Part shown: positions 35,111 to 43,890 of the stretch, in pieces
How the letters are laid out: the number at the start of each line of letters is the position of its first letter
How positions within the stretch are numbered: position 1 is the first letter of the stretch
Assembly: GCA_964443825.1 (NCBI GenBank)
Contig: CAYUEV010000001.1
Span: 1-64,000 of the forward strand
Direction: 5' to 3'
Source: UBA1081 sp964443825
GTDB lineage: Bacteria; Bacillota; Clostridia; Oscillospirales; Acutalibacteraceae
Length of the DNA stretch: 64,000 bases
Made by a program: the position numbers and the translations under genes
Notes under the pieces: model-generated
Seen by the model: the letters and a program-made list of their open reading frames with translations, nothing else
Told to the model about the DNA's origin: nothing
Databases searched by the model: none

Positions 35111-36610
35111 TTATTTAGCTTTTCTTTGGGCTATTTCTTCTACCATTTTCTTTTGTTTCTTTTCGGTTATGCTGTAGAAGAACATAGGCACGCAAGTTAA
35201 AAACATACTGAGAGCGCCCGTTAAAATAAGCATATTCCAAAGAGTGGTTTTACCTGCGGCGCTGATATAAACGCCGTCCGCCGCCGTGGGGTTAATATCG
35301 GCTACATAGTAAGCTAAAACTCCTACGAACGCGCCAACCGCCATACCTATTTTGTTGATAAAAGTTTGCATGGCGAAACAAATTCCTTCGCCGCGCTCAC
35401 CGGTTTTCCATTCAAGGTAATCGACAGTGTCGCCGATCATAGCGTACGTGACGATATTGTTTACGCCTTGAGGAAGACCCAAAAGCAAAAGCCCTACAGC
35501 GCAAACGGCAAGTTTCCATGGAGCGTCGTATCCTACAAAGTACATGACGAACATAACGGCGGCGCCAAAGAGGTGGATGAATATATAGGACCATTTTTTA
35601 GTAAATTTCTTAGACATCCAAGGCACTAACAACGACGCTACAAGTCCGCCCGGGACTACTAAAATAGTCATAATCGAATAAAAGCCCTCGTTGTCTAAGA
35701 CGTATTTTGCGAAATACAGACCGCCTGTGTAAGTGTACACCGATCTCGCTCCGCCTAAGATACCGGAGAGAACAACCAAAAGCAATTCTTTATTTTTAAA
35801 GAGTAATTTTAAATTATGACCGAGCGAGGGGGGGGCGTCCGATGCTGTAAAGCGTTCTTTTGTGTTTTTAAAGCCTATATAGAACAAAGGCATAGCGATG
35901 ACGACGAGAACGACGGCGCAAATAAAATATGTCCATTTGAGCGTGTTCGCGTTTTCCATAATATATTGAGGGTCTACTTGTCCGTTGTCAAGTTTATATT
36001 TCCCGGTGACGGTGGACGTGATAATAGGGACGAAAACGGTGACGATTCCGCCGCCTAAAGTACAAAGAAGCCTTACGATAGTAAGCATATTAGCTCTTAC
36101 TTCGGTGTCGTTAGTCATGCAAGTCGAAAGACCCCAGTAAGGCACGTCGCAAATGGTATATACTACCGACCATACGAGGTAAGTGCACGCGACGCCTATA
36201 AAAGACGCGGTCGACCCGGCTTTATAGACGGGCAAAAAACAAAGGATAGTAACGATTCCTATAGGGATCGCCGTCCATTTTAAATAAGGGCGGCATTTGC
36301 CCCATTTTGTACGCGTCTTGTCGACGATAGAACCCATTATAGGGTCGTTTAGAGCGTCGAAAACTCTAACTCCGAGCATAAGGAACGCGACGGACATACT
36401 GCCTGAAAGCGCGCCGATTTTAAAGTCTTCCGAGCCGAAAAGCAAAGCCTCCGTCATAAACACGGTAAGATAGGAACTGATGATAGTGCAAATGAAATTT
36501 TGACCGAATCCGGCGATACCATACGACAAGGCCTCTTTTGGCTGAAGACCTTCCCCGGGTTTGGTGCCGAATATCTTATGAAGCAGCTTGACGTCGTTTA
36601 TTTTGGCCAT
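35111..36610 (-). CDS. GPH-family sugar:cation symporter (MFS)
   Basis: A 499-residue membrane transporter with about 12 hydrophobic helices. The segment VFDALNDPIMGSIVDKT in helix II to loop 2-3 is the signature of the glycoside-pentoside-hexuronide:cation family (MelB type), whose acidic residues bind Na+ or H+. The substrate is likely a glycoside, pentose or hexuronide. No glycosidase is directly beside it; the GH95 and GH38 genes lie 15-25 kb away. GGGGTGGT precedes the ATG. Monocistronic, divergent from the pyridoxamine-kinase-like gene. Confidence 0.88.
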   Translation of the reverse strand: MAKINDVKLLHKIFGTKPGEGLQPKEALSYGIAGFGQNFICTIISSYLTVFMTEALLFGSEDFKIGALSGSMSVAFLMLGVRVFDALNDPIMGSIVDKTRTKWGKCRPYLKWTAIPIGIVTILCFLPVYKAGSTASFIGVACTYLVWSVVYTICDVPYWGLSTCMTNDTEVRANMLTIVRLLCTLGGGIVTVFVPIITSTVTGKYKLDNGQVDPQYIMENANTLKWTYFICAVVLVVIAMPLFYIGFKNTKERFTASDAPPSLGHNLKLLFKNKELLLVVLSGILGGARSVYTYTGGLYFAKYVLDNEGFYSIMTILVVPGGLVASLLVPWMSKKFTKKWSYIFIHLFGAAVMFVMYFVGYDAPWKLAVCAVGLLLLGLPQGVNNIVTYAMIGDTVDYLEWKTGERGEGICFAMQTFINKIGMAVGAFVGVLAYYVADINPTAADGVYISAAGKTTLWNMLILTGALSMFLTCVPMFFYSITEKKQKKMVEEIAQRKAK

Positions 36611-36640
36611 ATTACCACCCCGTTTTAAATTGTTACACTG

Positions 36641-36669
36641 ATTTTAACACATTATGAAAAAAAATACAA
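36641..36669 (-). promoter_or_regulatory. Promoter of the GPH symporter
   Basis: Minus strand TTGTAT (36664-36669), 17 bases with a T tract, TGt-TAAAAT (36641-36646). Confidence 0.65.
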
Positions 36670-36774
36670 TATAAAAAACGGAAAAATGAATAAATCTTTT
36701 TAATAATATCGCAGATTATTTGTTAGAATTAAAGTATTAAATCTACTGAATATGCTTGAGGGGAATATTGAATA

Positions 36775-36803
36775 TTGATTTTATGTAACGCTTATGATAA
36801 AAT
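36775..36803 (+). promoter_or_regulatory. Promoter of the pyridoxamine-kinase-like gene and trmL
   Basis: TTGATT at 36775-36780, 17 bases, TGa-TAAAAT at 36798-36803. The start codon follows at 36819, giving a leader of only about 10 bases that begins near the Shine-Dalgarno GGGTGGT. Confidence 0.7.
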
Positions 36804-36818
36804 TATGCGGGTGGTATT

Positions 36819-37721
36819 ATGAAAAGACAAACAACGGCGGCGGCGATACACGATTTATCCGGGATAGGGAAATGTTCTTTAACGGCCGCTTTGCCTGTTT
36901 TATCGGCGGCGGGAGTATCATGCTCCGCCTTGCCCACGGCTATTTTATCGACCCAGACCGGCGGTCTCAGAGGTTATTTTTACCGCGACCTTACCGGCGA
37001 TATGAACGCTATTATAAATCACTGGAAAACTTTGGGATTGAAATTTGACGCCGTGTATTCCGGCTTTCTCGGCTCGGAAAATCAAGTGGAAACGGTTCTT
37101 AATTTTGTCGACGAATTTTCAAAAGAAAACTCCATTTATTTATGCGACCCGGCTATGGCGGACGGCGGCAAGCTTTACGCGACGTTTAACGACAGCTTTG
37201 TAAGTTACATGAAAAAGCTTTGCCTTAAAGCGGATATTATAGTTCCCAACGTTACGGAGTGTTTTTTCTTACTTGACGAGGACTACAAAAGGCCGCCCTA
37301 CAGCGTAAATTTTGTTTACAAGACGGCAAAAAAGCTTTCAAATCGTTTTAGGGTAAAAGATATCGTGATTACCGGCGTCGAGATAGAGCCCTCTAAAATT
37401 TTTAAAAACGAAACAAGCGACAAAAATAAGAAAAATTTCCTCGGGTCGTGCGCATATAACGCCCGAAAAGACGAGTTTTCTCTTTCGTTAAGACCGCGCA
37501 TGGACGGAACGTTTCATTCGGCCGGGGATCTTTTCGCGTCCTCTCTTTTAGGCGCTGTTTTAAATGGGTTTTCTATAGATAAATCTTGTGAAAAAGCGTC
37601 GGAATTTACGGTAAACTCAATAGAACGCACCGTAAAAGAGGGCGGGGATTCCCGTTTCGGACTTAATTTTGAAAAGTGCATCCCGGACTATATCAGGAGT
37701 TTGAATTTATTAAAAAACTAA
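36819..37721 (+). CDS. Pyridoxamine kinase-like protein (PfkB/ribokinase superfamily)
   Basis: A 300-residue cytoplasmic kinase, related to PdxK/PdxY, for salvage of B6 vitamers. The N-terminus AAIHDLSGIGKCS and STQTGG match the pyridoxal-kinase pocket; VPNVTE is the family's NxxE-type motif; the phosphate-acceptor site is GTFHSAGDLF, where the usual GTGD is SAGD but the catalytic Asp is kept. Vitamin B6 is the cofactor of Dat and Alr in this window, but there is no linkage beyond that. Followed by trmL after 15 bases. Confidence 0.85.
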   Translation: MKRQTTAAAIHDLSGIGKCSLTAALPVLSAAGVSCSALPTAILSTQTGGLRGYFYRDLTGDMNAIINHWKTLGLKFDAVYSGFLGSENQVETVLNFVDEFSKENSIYLCDPAMADGGKLYATFNDSFVSYMKKLCLKADIIVPNVTECFFLLDEDYKRPPYSVNFVYKTAKKLSNRFRVKDIVITGVEIEPSKIFKNETSDKNKKNFLGSCAYNARKDEFSLSLRPRMDGTFHSAGDLFASSLLGAVLNGFSIDKSCEKASEFTVNSIERTVKEGGDSRFGLNFEKCIPDYIRSLNLLKN

Positions 37722-37736
37722 ATTTGCGAGGAATTT

Positions 37737-38243
37737 ATGCAGCTTAACATAGCGCTTATAGAGCCGGAAATACCGCAGAACACGGGAAATATCGCGAGAA
37801 CGTGCGCCGCCACGGGAGCTAGACTTCACCTTGTCGAACCTATGGGCTTCAAAATAGACGACAAAAAATTAAAAAGAGCCGGGCTTGATTACTGGAATCT
37901 GCTCGACGTCACATATTACGAAAATCTTGACGATTTCTTTTATAAAAACGCCGGAGGGGAGTTTTATTACTTTTCGACCAAAGCCGATAAAGTGTATACC
38001 GATATAACTTACCCCGATAAATGCTACCTTGTTTTCGGAAAGGAAACTCGCGGTCTTCCCGAGGACCTGCTTTTTAAAAACCATGACAGAACGGTAAGGA
38101 TACCTATGATAAGCGACGCGAGAAGTTTAAATCTTTCAAATTCAGTAGCGATAGGCGTTTATGAGGTTTTAAGACAATGGGATTTTCCCCGTTTAAAGTC
38201 AAAAGGAGAGTTGAGAAATTACGATTGGAACGACAGTTTGTAA
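37737..38243 (+). CDS. trmL: tRNA (cytidine/uridine-34 2'-O)-methyltransferase
   Basis: A 168-residue SPOUT-fold methyltransferase acting on the wobble base of tRNA-Leu isoacceptors, including the CAA anticodon tRNA encoded at 13309. Motifs: EPEIPQNTGNIART at the N-terminus, LVFGKETRGLP (motif 2) and the knot IPM...ARSLNLSNSVAI (motif 3). GCGAGG precedes the ATG. Second gene after the kinase. Confidence 0.94.
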   Translation: MQLNIALIEPEIPQNTGNIARTCAATGARLHLVEPMGFKIDDKKLKRAGLDYWNLLDVTYYENLDDFFYKNAGGEFYYFSTKADKVYTDITYPDKCYLVFGKETRGLPEDLLFKNHDRTVRIPMISDARSLNLSNSVAIGVYEVLRQWDFPRLKSKGELRNYDWNDSL

Positions 38244-38343
38244 TTTCTTTTAAAACTTAATTACCTGTATTTTGCTTTTAAATAGAATCTTGTTAAAAAT
38301 GTTGTGAATATAAAAAAACTTATTTAACTTTAAATAAAAACGC

Positions 38344-38372
38344 TTGAAAAAGCGATTCTTGTCTGATACAAT
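38344..38372 (+). promoter_or_regulatory. Strong promoter of the 33-residue peptide gene
   Basis: TTGAAA at 38344-38349, 17 bases, TGa-TACAAT at 38367-38372 (extended -10). It shares GCTTGAAAA and TACAATG with the promoter at 13537. Confidence 0.8.
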
Positions 38373-38426
38373 GACAATAGAGTTAAACCTCAGATCAAAA
38401 AAAAATAGAAATGGAGAACTTGTATC

Positions 38427-38528
38427 ATGGCAGAACTTATTCAGAAAATTGTTGATTTTATTTTAGGTATCGTAGACAGAATCAAAGCGCTTGTCGCCGA
38501 AATTCGTTCGAAAAACGACGTTCGCTGA
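38427..38528 (+). CDS. 33-residue amphipathic peptide, orphan transcription unit
   Basis: An ORF of 33 codons, too short for most gene finders. It begins MAELIQKIVDF and ends EIRSKNDVR. Residues 4-27 repeat Ile/Leu/Val/Phe at helical spacing with Asp, Arg and Lys on the other face, giving an amphipathic helix; no signal peptide or cysteine. GGAG (38413-38416) lies 10 bases before the ATG, a strong extended -10 promoter about 55-80 bases upstream, and a perfect terminator 18 bases after the stop, so it forms a separate ~200-base mRNA. It resembles membrane-active helices (phenol-soluble modulin, type I toxin) and the C-terminal tail of the 13637 protein, but I know no family for it. No antisense promoter was found. 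Alternatively the RNA itself is the product. Confidence 0.7.
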   Translation: MAELIQKIVDFILGIVDRIKALVAEIRSKNDVR

Positions 38529-38545
38529 TATTTAGTCGGCGCATA

Positions 38546-38574
38546 CTAAAATCGGCGGCGACGCCGATTTTTAG
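38546..38574 (+). terminator. Terminator of the small peptide gene
   Basis: A 12-bp stem, CTAAAATCGGCG with its complement, tetraloop GCGA; the 3' arm carries the T5 run. It ends just before the rsgA terminator region. Confidence 0.85.
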
Positions 38575-38599
38575 TTTAGGATACTTTTTGTATAAAACA

Positions 38600-38631
38600 G
38601 TTTAAATCCCCAAGAGCTTACGCTTTTGGGG
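38600..38631 (-). terminator. Probable terminator of rsgA and the housekeeping operon
   Basis: Stem CCCCAAAAGC/GCTCTTGGGG with one mismatch on the minus strand, overlapping the rsgA stop codon, followed by ATTTAAACTGTTTT. Confidence 0.45.
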
Positions 38632-39511
38632 TATTATTTTCCCATTCTTTATGATCTTTTACTTCGTCGTACATCATCCTGTAGCTTTTAAGGCGGGTTT
38701 CCGATATATCGCCGTTTTCAGAGGCTTCCGACACGGCGCAGCCTTTTTCTCCTACATGGGCGCATGAAACGAATTTACATTTCCCGATGTACGGCGAAAA
38801 TTCGGGAAAGCAAAATTCTAGATCTTCTTTTAAAATTTTACTGTTTTCAAAATCAAGCGATGAAAACCCCGGCGTGTCCGCTACAAGTCCGCCTGATATA
38901 CCGTAGAGCTCCACCGTTCTCGTAGTGTGTTTCCCTCTTCCCAATTTATCGCTTATATCGTTTACGGGAAGAGAAAGCCCGGGTGAGAGTTTATTTAAAA
39001 CGGACGACTTCCCAACCCCCGTGTTGCCTGTTAAAGCGGAAGAACATCCCCTTAATACTTTCTTAAGTTCTTCTATGCCTTCTCCCGTTACGCACGACGT
39101 TGAAAACGACTTTATGCGGGCTTTTTTGTAAATGTCAACGTAATGAGAAGCGTCGGAAAGATCGGCTTTACTGAAAACTACGACGGGTTCAATTTTATTG
39201 TATACGGCCTCGGCGGTCATTTTGTCTATTATATAGAGGTTGGGAGCGGGCTCTTTTACGGAGGAGAGAATAACAAGCTTGTCTATATTGGCGACGTTAG
39301 GGCGCGACAGCGAGTTCCTTCTCGGGTTTATGCTTACTACCGCGCCGGAGTCGTTAGTTTTTTCGATACTGACGACGTCCCCGACGAGAGGCGTTATTTT
39401 CAGTTTTCTAAACAGTCCTCTCGCGCGACACTGCGTGACGACGCCGGACGGCTCTTTCACGTAGTAGAATCCGGCGGTAGATTTAATTATAACGCAGTTT
39501 TCTATAAGCAT
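38618..39511 (-). CDS. rsgA: Ribosome small subunit-dependent GTPase A
   Basis: Circularly permuted GTPase (YloQ/CpgA) acting late in 30S assembly, 297 residues. An OB fold comes first, then G4 (FSKAD), G5, G1 (GNTGVGKSS) and G3 (DTPGFSS) in the permuted order, then the zinc domain with CKFVSCAHVGEKGC. One base after prkC and without a clear Shine-Dalgarno, so probably coupled. Last gene of the operon; the rpe and thiN genes that follow rsgA in B. subtilis are absent. Confidence 0.96.
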   Translation of the reverse strand: MLIENCVIIKSTAGFYYVKEPSGVVTQCRARGLFRKLKITPLVGDVVSIEKTNDSGAVVSINPRRNSLSRPNVANIDKLVILSSVKEPAPNLYIIDKMTAEAVYNKIEPVVVFSKADLSDASHYVDIYKKARIKSFSTSCVTGEGIEELKKVLRGCSSALTGNTGVGKSSVLNKLSPGLSLPVNDISDKLGRGKHTTRTVELYGISGGLVADTPGFSSLDFENSKILKEDLEFCFPEFSPYIGKCKFVSCAHVGEKGCAVSEASENGDISETRLKSYRMMYDEVKDHKEWENNTPKA

Positions 39512-39512
39512 A

Positions 39513-41828
39513 TTATTCGTCGTTAGGGCCGGAGCTTACGTAAACGGTAATTTCAGCTGTTTTCGCTTCCTCGGGGGTATAATACGATGACTTTTCAGCC
39601 GATACGCTTATAACATACCCTTCCGGGACTGTAGACGACGCCATATCGACGGCTCTCGCGTTCTCAAATCCCAAATACAAAAGATCGTTAAAGTAGTCGG
39701 AGTATAACTTCCCGCTGTAAGACGGTATTGAAACAAGCTGCGCGGCGGTGGTGGGGGCTTCCGTCGTAGGCGGTTCCGTCGTAGGCGGAGCGGTTGTTTC
39801 GGCAGGCTTCGTCTCTCCGCTGTAACTATATGATGAAGTCTGTTTGCTTGTTATGGAAGGGGAGCCGCCGGAAAAATCGACGCTTCCCGTGCATACGGTC
39901 TGACTGCCTATGTAAATCTTAAAATCAGTCCTTCCGGAGCCGCCCAACTCCACGGATTGCGAAGAGCCGTTTAAGTATACGCTGCTGTACGTCTTATAGA
40001 GAGATCCTCCCACATAAACATATATCGACTCGTAGGCGTCGTCTTCGTTTACGGCGTTTGAGAGATTCGGCAGCGTGATGCTCACATAAGCGGTTTTTGT
40101 CGTTGACGCGCCTACCACTATTGTGATTTCGGTATCCGCCGCGATGACGGTCGAGTCGGCTTCAATCGATTGTTCTATTACTATCCCCGCCTTATTTGCC
40201 GGAGCGTCTTCATATTTTACGTTTACCGCAATGCCCAATTCTTCGAGTTCGGCTTTAGCGACCGAGAGTTTTTCTCCCACTACGTCGGGGACGGCTACTT
40301 TACCCTCGTCGTCGATAGCGTAATATATAGTGACTGTAGAGCCGTAAGCGACGCTCTTCCCGGACGGCGGGTCGAGTCTTAAAACCGTGCTTATGGGGAC
40401 GGAAGTATCGACTACGCCTTCCGTCTCGATGTTGAATCCAAGTTTTTGGAGAATGCTCCTCGCTTCCTGCAATTTTGTGTTCTTATCGATTTCGGGAATT
40501 TGCATTGACTCGCTCGTGTAGGCGATATTAAGCTTAATTATAGAAGAAGTTGTGCTTGAAATCTGGAGCTTCTTCCCCTTTTCTTCGCTTTGATAAAATA
40601 TGTACCCCTCGTCGTACTCAGTGGTGTAAACGAGATTTTCTTCTATAAGACCGTGGTCGAAAAAATATTTATATTCGTCGTCGTCGCGTATATCTTCTAT
40701 GTGTTTCCCCACAAAATCCGGCACGGTAACCTCATCTGTGTTTGTAAAGAAATACCACGCCACGCCTATTATAATTACAATAAAAACAAAAATTAACGTG
40801 ATGAGAATCGGTAGAGTGTAGTTCTTTTTGGCGAGTTCCTCGTCTTCATAATCGAATTCGTCAGACTCTTTGGTTATTACCGTAGCGCCCGCGTAGCCCG
40901 TATTATTATCGCTCCCGACGGGAGAGCCCGACGCGTAACGTTTGCCAGTCGGTCTGTAATCGTTTTCTGTCGAGTTTATATCGTAATAGTTAAACCTTGT
41001 GTTGGGATTTCTTTTAAACTCCTCAATGTCCATAAGCATCTCGGACGCCGACCGGTATCTTCTGTTGGGCGACTTCTGCATAGCGTGCATCGTTATTTGC
41101 TCAATGCCTATGGGAATGGAGGGGTTTATGCTTCTCGGGAGTGGAGCGTCTTTTTGAAGTTGCATAAGAGCTACCGACACGGCGCTGTCGGACTGAAAAG
41201 GCAGCTGACCCGTTAGCATTTCATAGAGGACAACGCCTGCGGAGTAAATATCGGTTCTGTTGTCGACTACCATGCCGCTTGCTTGTTCAGGGCTTACGTA
41301 ATGAACGGAACCCAAAGCGCCGTCGGCTATCGTTTCTTTTCCGTTAAATCTCGCTATGCCGAAATCAGTGACTTTGATGGTTTTATTGTCTTTGAGGAGC
41401 ATTATATTCTGAGGTTTTATATCCCTGTGAATAACACCTTTTTCGTGCGCGTGCTCTAAAGCTTTTAATATTTGAGAAGTGAAATTTACGGCCTCAAGCC
41501 AGGAAAGAGGGCTGTTCTTCTCGATATATTGTTTTAGCGTAACGCCGTCAATGTACTCCATTACGATATATTGAAGTTTTTCGCCAAAACTTACGTCGTA
41601 AACTTTAACAATGTTAGAGTGCGAGAGCATGGCGACGGCTTTTGATTCGTTTCTGAATCTTTTTCTGAATTCGTCGTTAGCTATATATTCTTCTTTGAGT
41701 ATTTTTACCGCGACGGTCTTATTGTCGACGTTATCATAGGCTTTATAAACTACCGCCATGCCGCCTATTCCTATTACTTCTCTTAAGACATACCTGTTGC
41801 CCAGCACTCTTCCAATATAATTGTCCAT
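39513..41828 (-). CDS. prkC: PASTA-domain Ser/Thr protein kinase
   Basis: Transmembrane Hanks-type kinase, 771 residues, that senses wall fragments and phosphorylates division and wall-metabolism proteins. Kinase domain ~10-270: GIGGMAVVYKA glycine loop, K42 in VAVK, HRDIKPQN with catalytic D136, DFG at 155-157, and the activation segment to SPEQ. Membrane helix ~345-369. Outside are three PASTA domains (~375-580), a beta-rich insert, a Thr/Pro/Glu linker (TTAPPTTEPPTTEAPTT) and a fourth PASTA domain at the C-terminus. GAGGTC precedes the ATG. Paired with its phosphatase prpC upstream. Confidence 0.96.
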   Translation of the reverse strand: MDNYIGRVLGNRYVLREVIGIGGMAVVYKAYDNVDNKTVAVKILKEEYIANDEFRKRFRNESKAVAMLSHSNIVKVYDVSFGEKLQYIVMEYIDGVTLKQYIEKNSPLSWLEAVNFTSQILKALEHAHEKGVIHRDIKPQNIMLLKDNKTIKVTDFGIARFNGKETIADGALGSVHYVSPEQASGMVVDNRTDIYSAGVVLYEMLTGQLPFQSDSAVSVALMQLQKDAPLPRSINPSIPIGIEQITMHAMQKSPNRRYRSASEMLMDIEEFKRNPNTRFNYYDINSTENDYRPTGKRYASGSPVGSDNNTGYAGATVITKESDEFDYEDEELAKKNYTLPILITLIFVFIVIIIGVAWYFFTNTDEVTVPDFVGKHIEDIRDDDEYKYFFDHGLIEENLVYTTEYDEGYIFYQSEEKGKKLQISSTTSSIIKLNIAYTSESMQIPEIDKNTKLQEARSILQKLGFNIETEGVVDTSVPISTVLRLDPPSGKSVAYGSTVTIYYAIDDEGKVAVPDVVGEKLSVAKAELEELGIAVNVKYEDAPANKAGIVIEQSIEADSTVIAADTEITIVVGASTTKTAYVSITLPNLSNAVNEDDAYESIYVYVGGSLYKTYSSVYLNGSSQSVELGGSGRTDFKIYIGSQTVCTGSVDFSGGSPSITSKQTSSYSYSGETKPAETTAPPTTEPPTTEAPTTAAQLVSIPSYSGKLYSDYFNDLLYLGFENARAVDMASSTVPEGYVISVSAEKSSYYTPEEAKTAEITVYVSSGPNDE

Positions 41829-41940
41829 AATCTATGACCTCAAAACAACTTAACGTCGGGGCTATTTTTAAAAATGAGCGGAAAAAACCGCTCCGTTTTA
41901 AAGGCCCGAAACCGAAAAAAGCCTAAATTTAAGAAGGATT

Positions 41941-42672
41941 TCAATTAGCTACAAGAGCTACCGCCGTGATGTTGTCATATCCTCCGTTTTCATTCGCGGT
42001 TTCTACTAAAATGTCGGAATAATTAAAATCTTTCGCGTCGGAAAGACATTTTAAAATCTCTTCTTTAGAAACGCAATTTGAAAGACCGTCGGTGCAAAGA
42101 AGCAATATATCGTCCTTTTTTAGTGTGAGAAACGAAAAATCAGCCGCTACTTCTTCAGAAATGCCAAGCGCTCTTGTGATAATATTTTTCCTTGGGTGAT
42201 GTTCCGCCTCTTCTTCGGTTATGACGCCGGAATCAAGGAGTTCCTGAACGAGGGAATGATCTTTTGTGACAAGATTAATTTCTCCGCCGGAAATATGATA
42301 GCATCTGCTGTCGCCGACGTGAGCTGTTACGCATTCGTTGCCGGACGCGACGACGGCGACGACCGTCGTTCCCATCCCGTAAAGCTCTCTGTCGCTTAAC
42401 GACTTATCAAGTATTTTTGCGTTCGCGGTCGATATAGCGGATTCAAGCATATATTTAACGGACGACACGCCCATACCTTCGCGGTAATTTTCTTTAATAT
42501 GACCGGCGATAGACGACGCGGCCATTCCGCTCGCCACGTTGCCTCCGGCGTGACCCCCCATACCGTCGCACACGACCGCCCACGCGCCCCCGTCGGGAAG
42601 CGCTCCTGTCTCGTAGGAATCCTGATTCGTTTCACGAACCTGACCTATATCCGTTTTTGCCGATATCTTCAT
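41941..42672 (-). CDS. prpC: PP2C-type Ser/Thr phosphatase
   Basis: A 243-residue PPM-family phosphatase that reverses PrkC phosphorylation. Metal-binding motifs: RETNQDSY, VVCDGMGGHAGG, THVGDSRCY, LLLCTDGLSN and the C-terminal GGYDNITAV. I start it at ATG 42672 (MKISAKTDIGQVR), with GGAG 7 bases ahead, not at the in-frame ATG 42711. A small GC-rich hairpin lies just upstream of this Shine-Dalgarno. Confidence 0.95.
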   Translation of the reverse strand: MKISAKTDIGQVRETNQDSYETGALPDGGAWAVVCDGMGGHAGGNVASGMAASSIAGHIKENYREGMGVSSVKYMLESAISTANAKILDKSLSDRELYGMGTTVVAVVASGNECVTAHVGDSRCYHISGGEINLVTKDHSLVQELLDSGVITEEEAEHHPRKNIITRALGISEEVAADFSFLTLKKDDILLLCTDGLSNCVSKEEILKCLSDAKDFNYSDILVETANENGGYDNITAVALVAN

Positions 42673-42686
42673 AATAATCTCCATTC

Positions 42687-42704
42687 TGCCGCGAAAACGC
42701 GGCA
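42687..42704 (-). other. Stem-loop in the prpC leader
   Basis: A 7-bp GC stem TGCCGCG/CGCGGCA with a four-base loop, a few bases upstream of the prpC Shine-Dalgarno, in the longest gap (161 bases) of the housekeeping operon. No T tract follows it, so it is not a normal terminator; it could be an RNA processing or stability element. Confidence 0.4.
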
Positions 42705-42833
42705 AAATCAAAGCGCAAAACGGCGCCTTAAATTGACGGCTAGACCGTTTCTAGGATTAAAAGACGATTTTATTTATTTTAATAAAATACTAAATAATAA
42801 AATTACTCTTCGCTCGGCAAAAACTCATTAAAC

Positions 42834-43874
42834 TTATAGCGCGTTTCCTTCGCGTTTTCTTCTAAGTTGCCCGCATGAGGCGTTAATATCGGAGCCTAAT
42901 TTTCTTCTTACAGTGACACTGTAGCCGTTTTTTCGGAGTATCGACGAGAACGATTCTATTCTCTCTCTGTCGCTTCTTTTTAGCTGTGTTTCTTTTACTT
43001 CGTTTATGGGAATAAGATTTATATGGCAGAGTATATTTTTAAGTTTCCTTGCTAAAAGGCGGGCCGACTCGTCCCGGTCGTTTACGTTTTTTATCATCGC
43101 GTATTCGAACGACACTCTTCTTCCCGTTTTATTCGCGTAATATCTCGAGGCTTCTAAAAGTTCGTCGACTGACCATTTTTTGTTTACGGGCATAATCTTG
43201 TTTCTTGTTTCGTCGTCCGGCGCGTGAAGCGATACCGACAGAGTTATTTGAAGGTTCATATCGGCAAGATCATACATTTTAGAGACTATTCCGCACGTTG
43301 AAAGTGAAATATGTCTTGCGCTCATATTCTGCCCGCGTTCATTTGTGACAAGTTCTATAAAGCGCACGACGTTATCAAAATTATCAAGCGGCTCTCCCAT
43401 CCCCATAAGAACCGTTCGGGAGATTCTTACGCCCAAGTCTTTTTCGGCTAAATATATTTGAGACAATATTTCCGAAGGGTGAAGACTTCTAACCACGCCT
43501 TCTAATGTGGACGCGCAAAACCTGCATCCCATGCGGCATCCTATTTGCGTCGACACGCAAATCGTAAAACCGTATTTATATCTCATAACGACGGATTCAA
43601 TAAATTCGCCGTCGAATGTCTTAAAGAGGTATTTTACGGTATCATCATACTCCGAAACGAGTTTTTTTTCAATAGATAAAGCAAAAATGACAAAATTGTC
43701 ATTTAGTTTTTGTCTTAAATCCTTTGGAATATTTGTCATTTCGTCAAAGGACAAAACTCTTTTATCGTGAAGCCATGAAAAAATCTGCTCGGCTCTAAAA
43801 GGTTTCTCATGAAGCCCTAAAATATCCTCAAGCAGTTCGTTTTCTGTTTTAGAGAGTATGTCTTTTTTGTCCAA
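42834..43874 (-). CDS. rlmN: 23S rRNA A2503 / tRNA A37 C2-methyltransferase
   Basis: Radical-SAM methyltransferase, 346 residues. The cluster motif is CRMGCRFC, with GMGEPLDN for SAM binding and conserved cysteines (CGIVSKM region and C-terminal SCGQLR) for the methyl-Cys mechanism. The start is TTG at 43874, with AAGGGA ahead; the next in-frame Met is far inside. Follows rsmB by 16 bases. Confidence 0.96.
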   Translation of the reverse strand: MDKKDILSKTENELLEDILGLHEKPFRAEQIFSWLHDKRVLSFDEMTNIPKDLRQKLNDNFVIFALSIEKKLVSEYDDTVKYLFKTFDGEFIESVVMRYKYGFTICVSTQIGCRMGCRFCASTLEGVVRSLHPSEILSQIYLAEKDLGVRISRTVLMGMGEPLDNFDNVVRFIELVTNERGQNMSARHISLSTCGIVSKMYDLADMNLQITLSVSLHAPDDETRNKIMPVNKKWSVDELLEASRYYANKTGRRVSFEYAMIKNVNDRDESARLLARKLKNILCHINLIPINEVKETQLKRSDRERIESFSSILRKNGYSVTVRRKLGSDINASCGQLRRKREGNAL

Positions 43875-43890
43875 AATAATATCCCTTAAA

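Noticed and set aside
38300..38574. Type I toxin-antitoxin locus at the 33-residue peptide
   Set aside because: No convincing promoter for an antisense RNA was found on the minus strand; without it the toxin idea is only one option.
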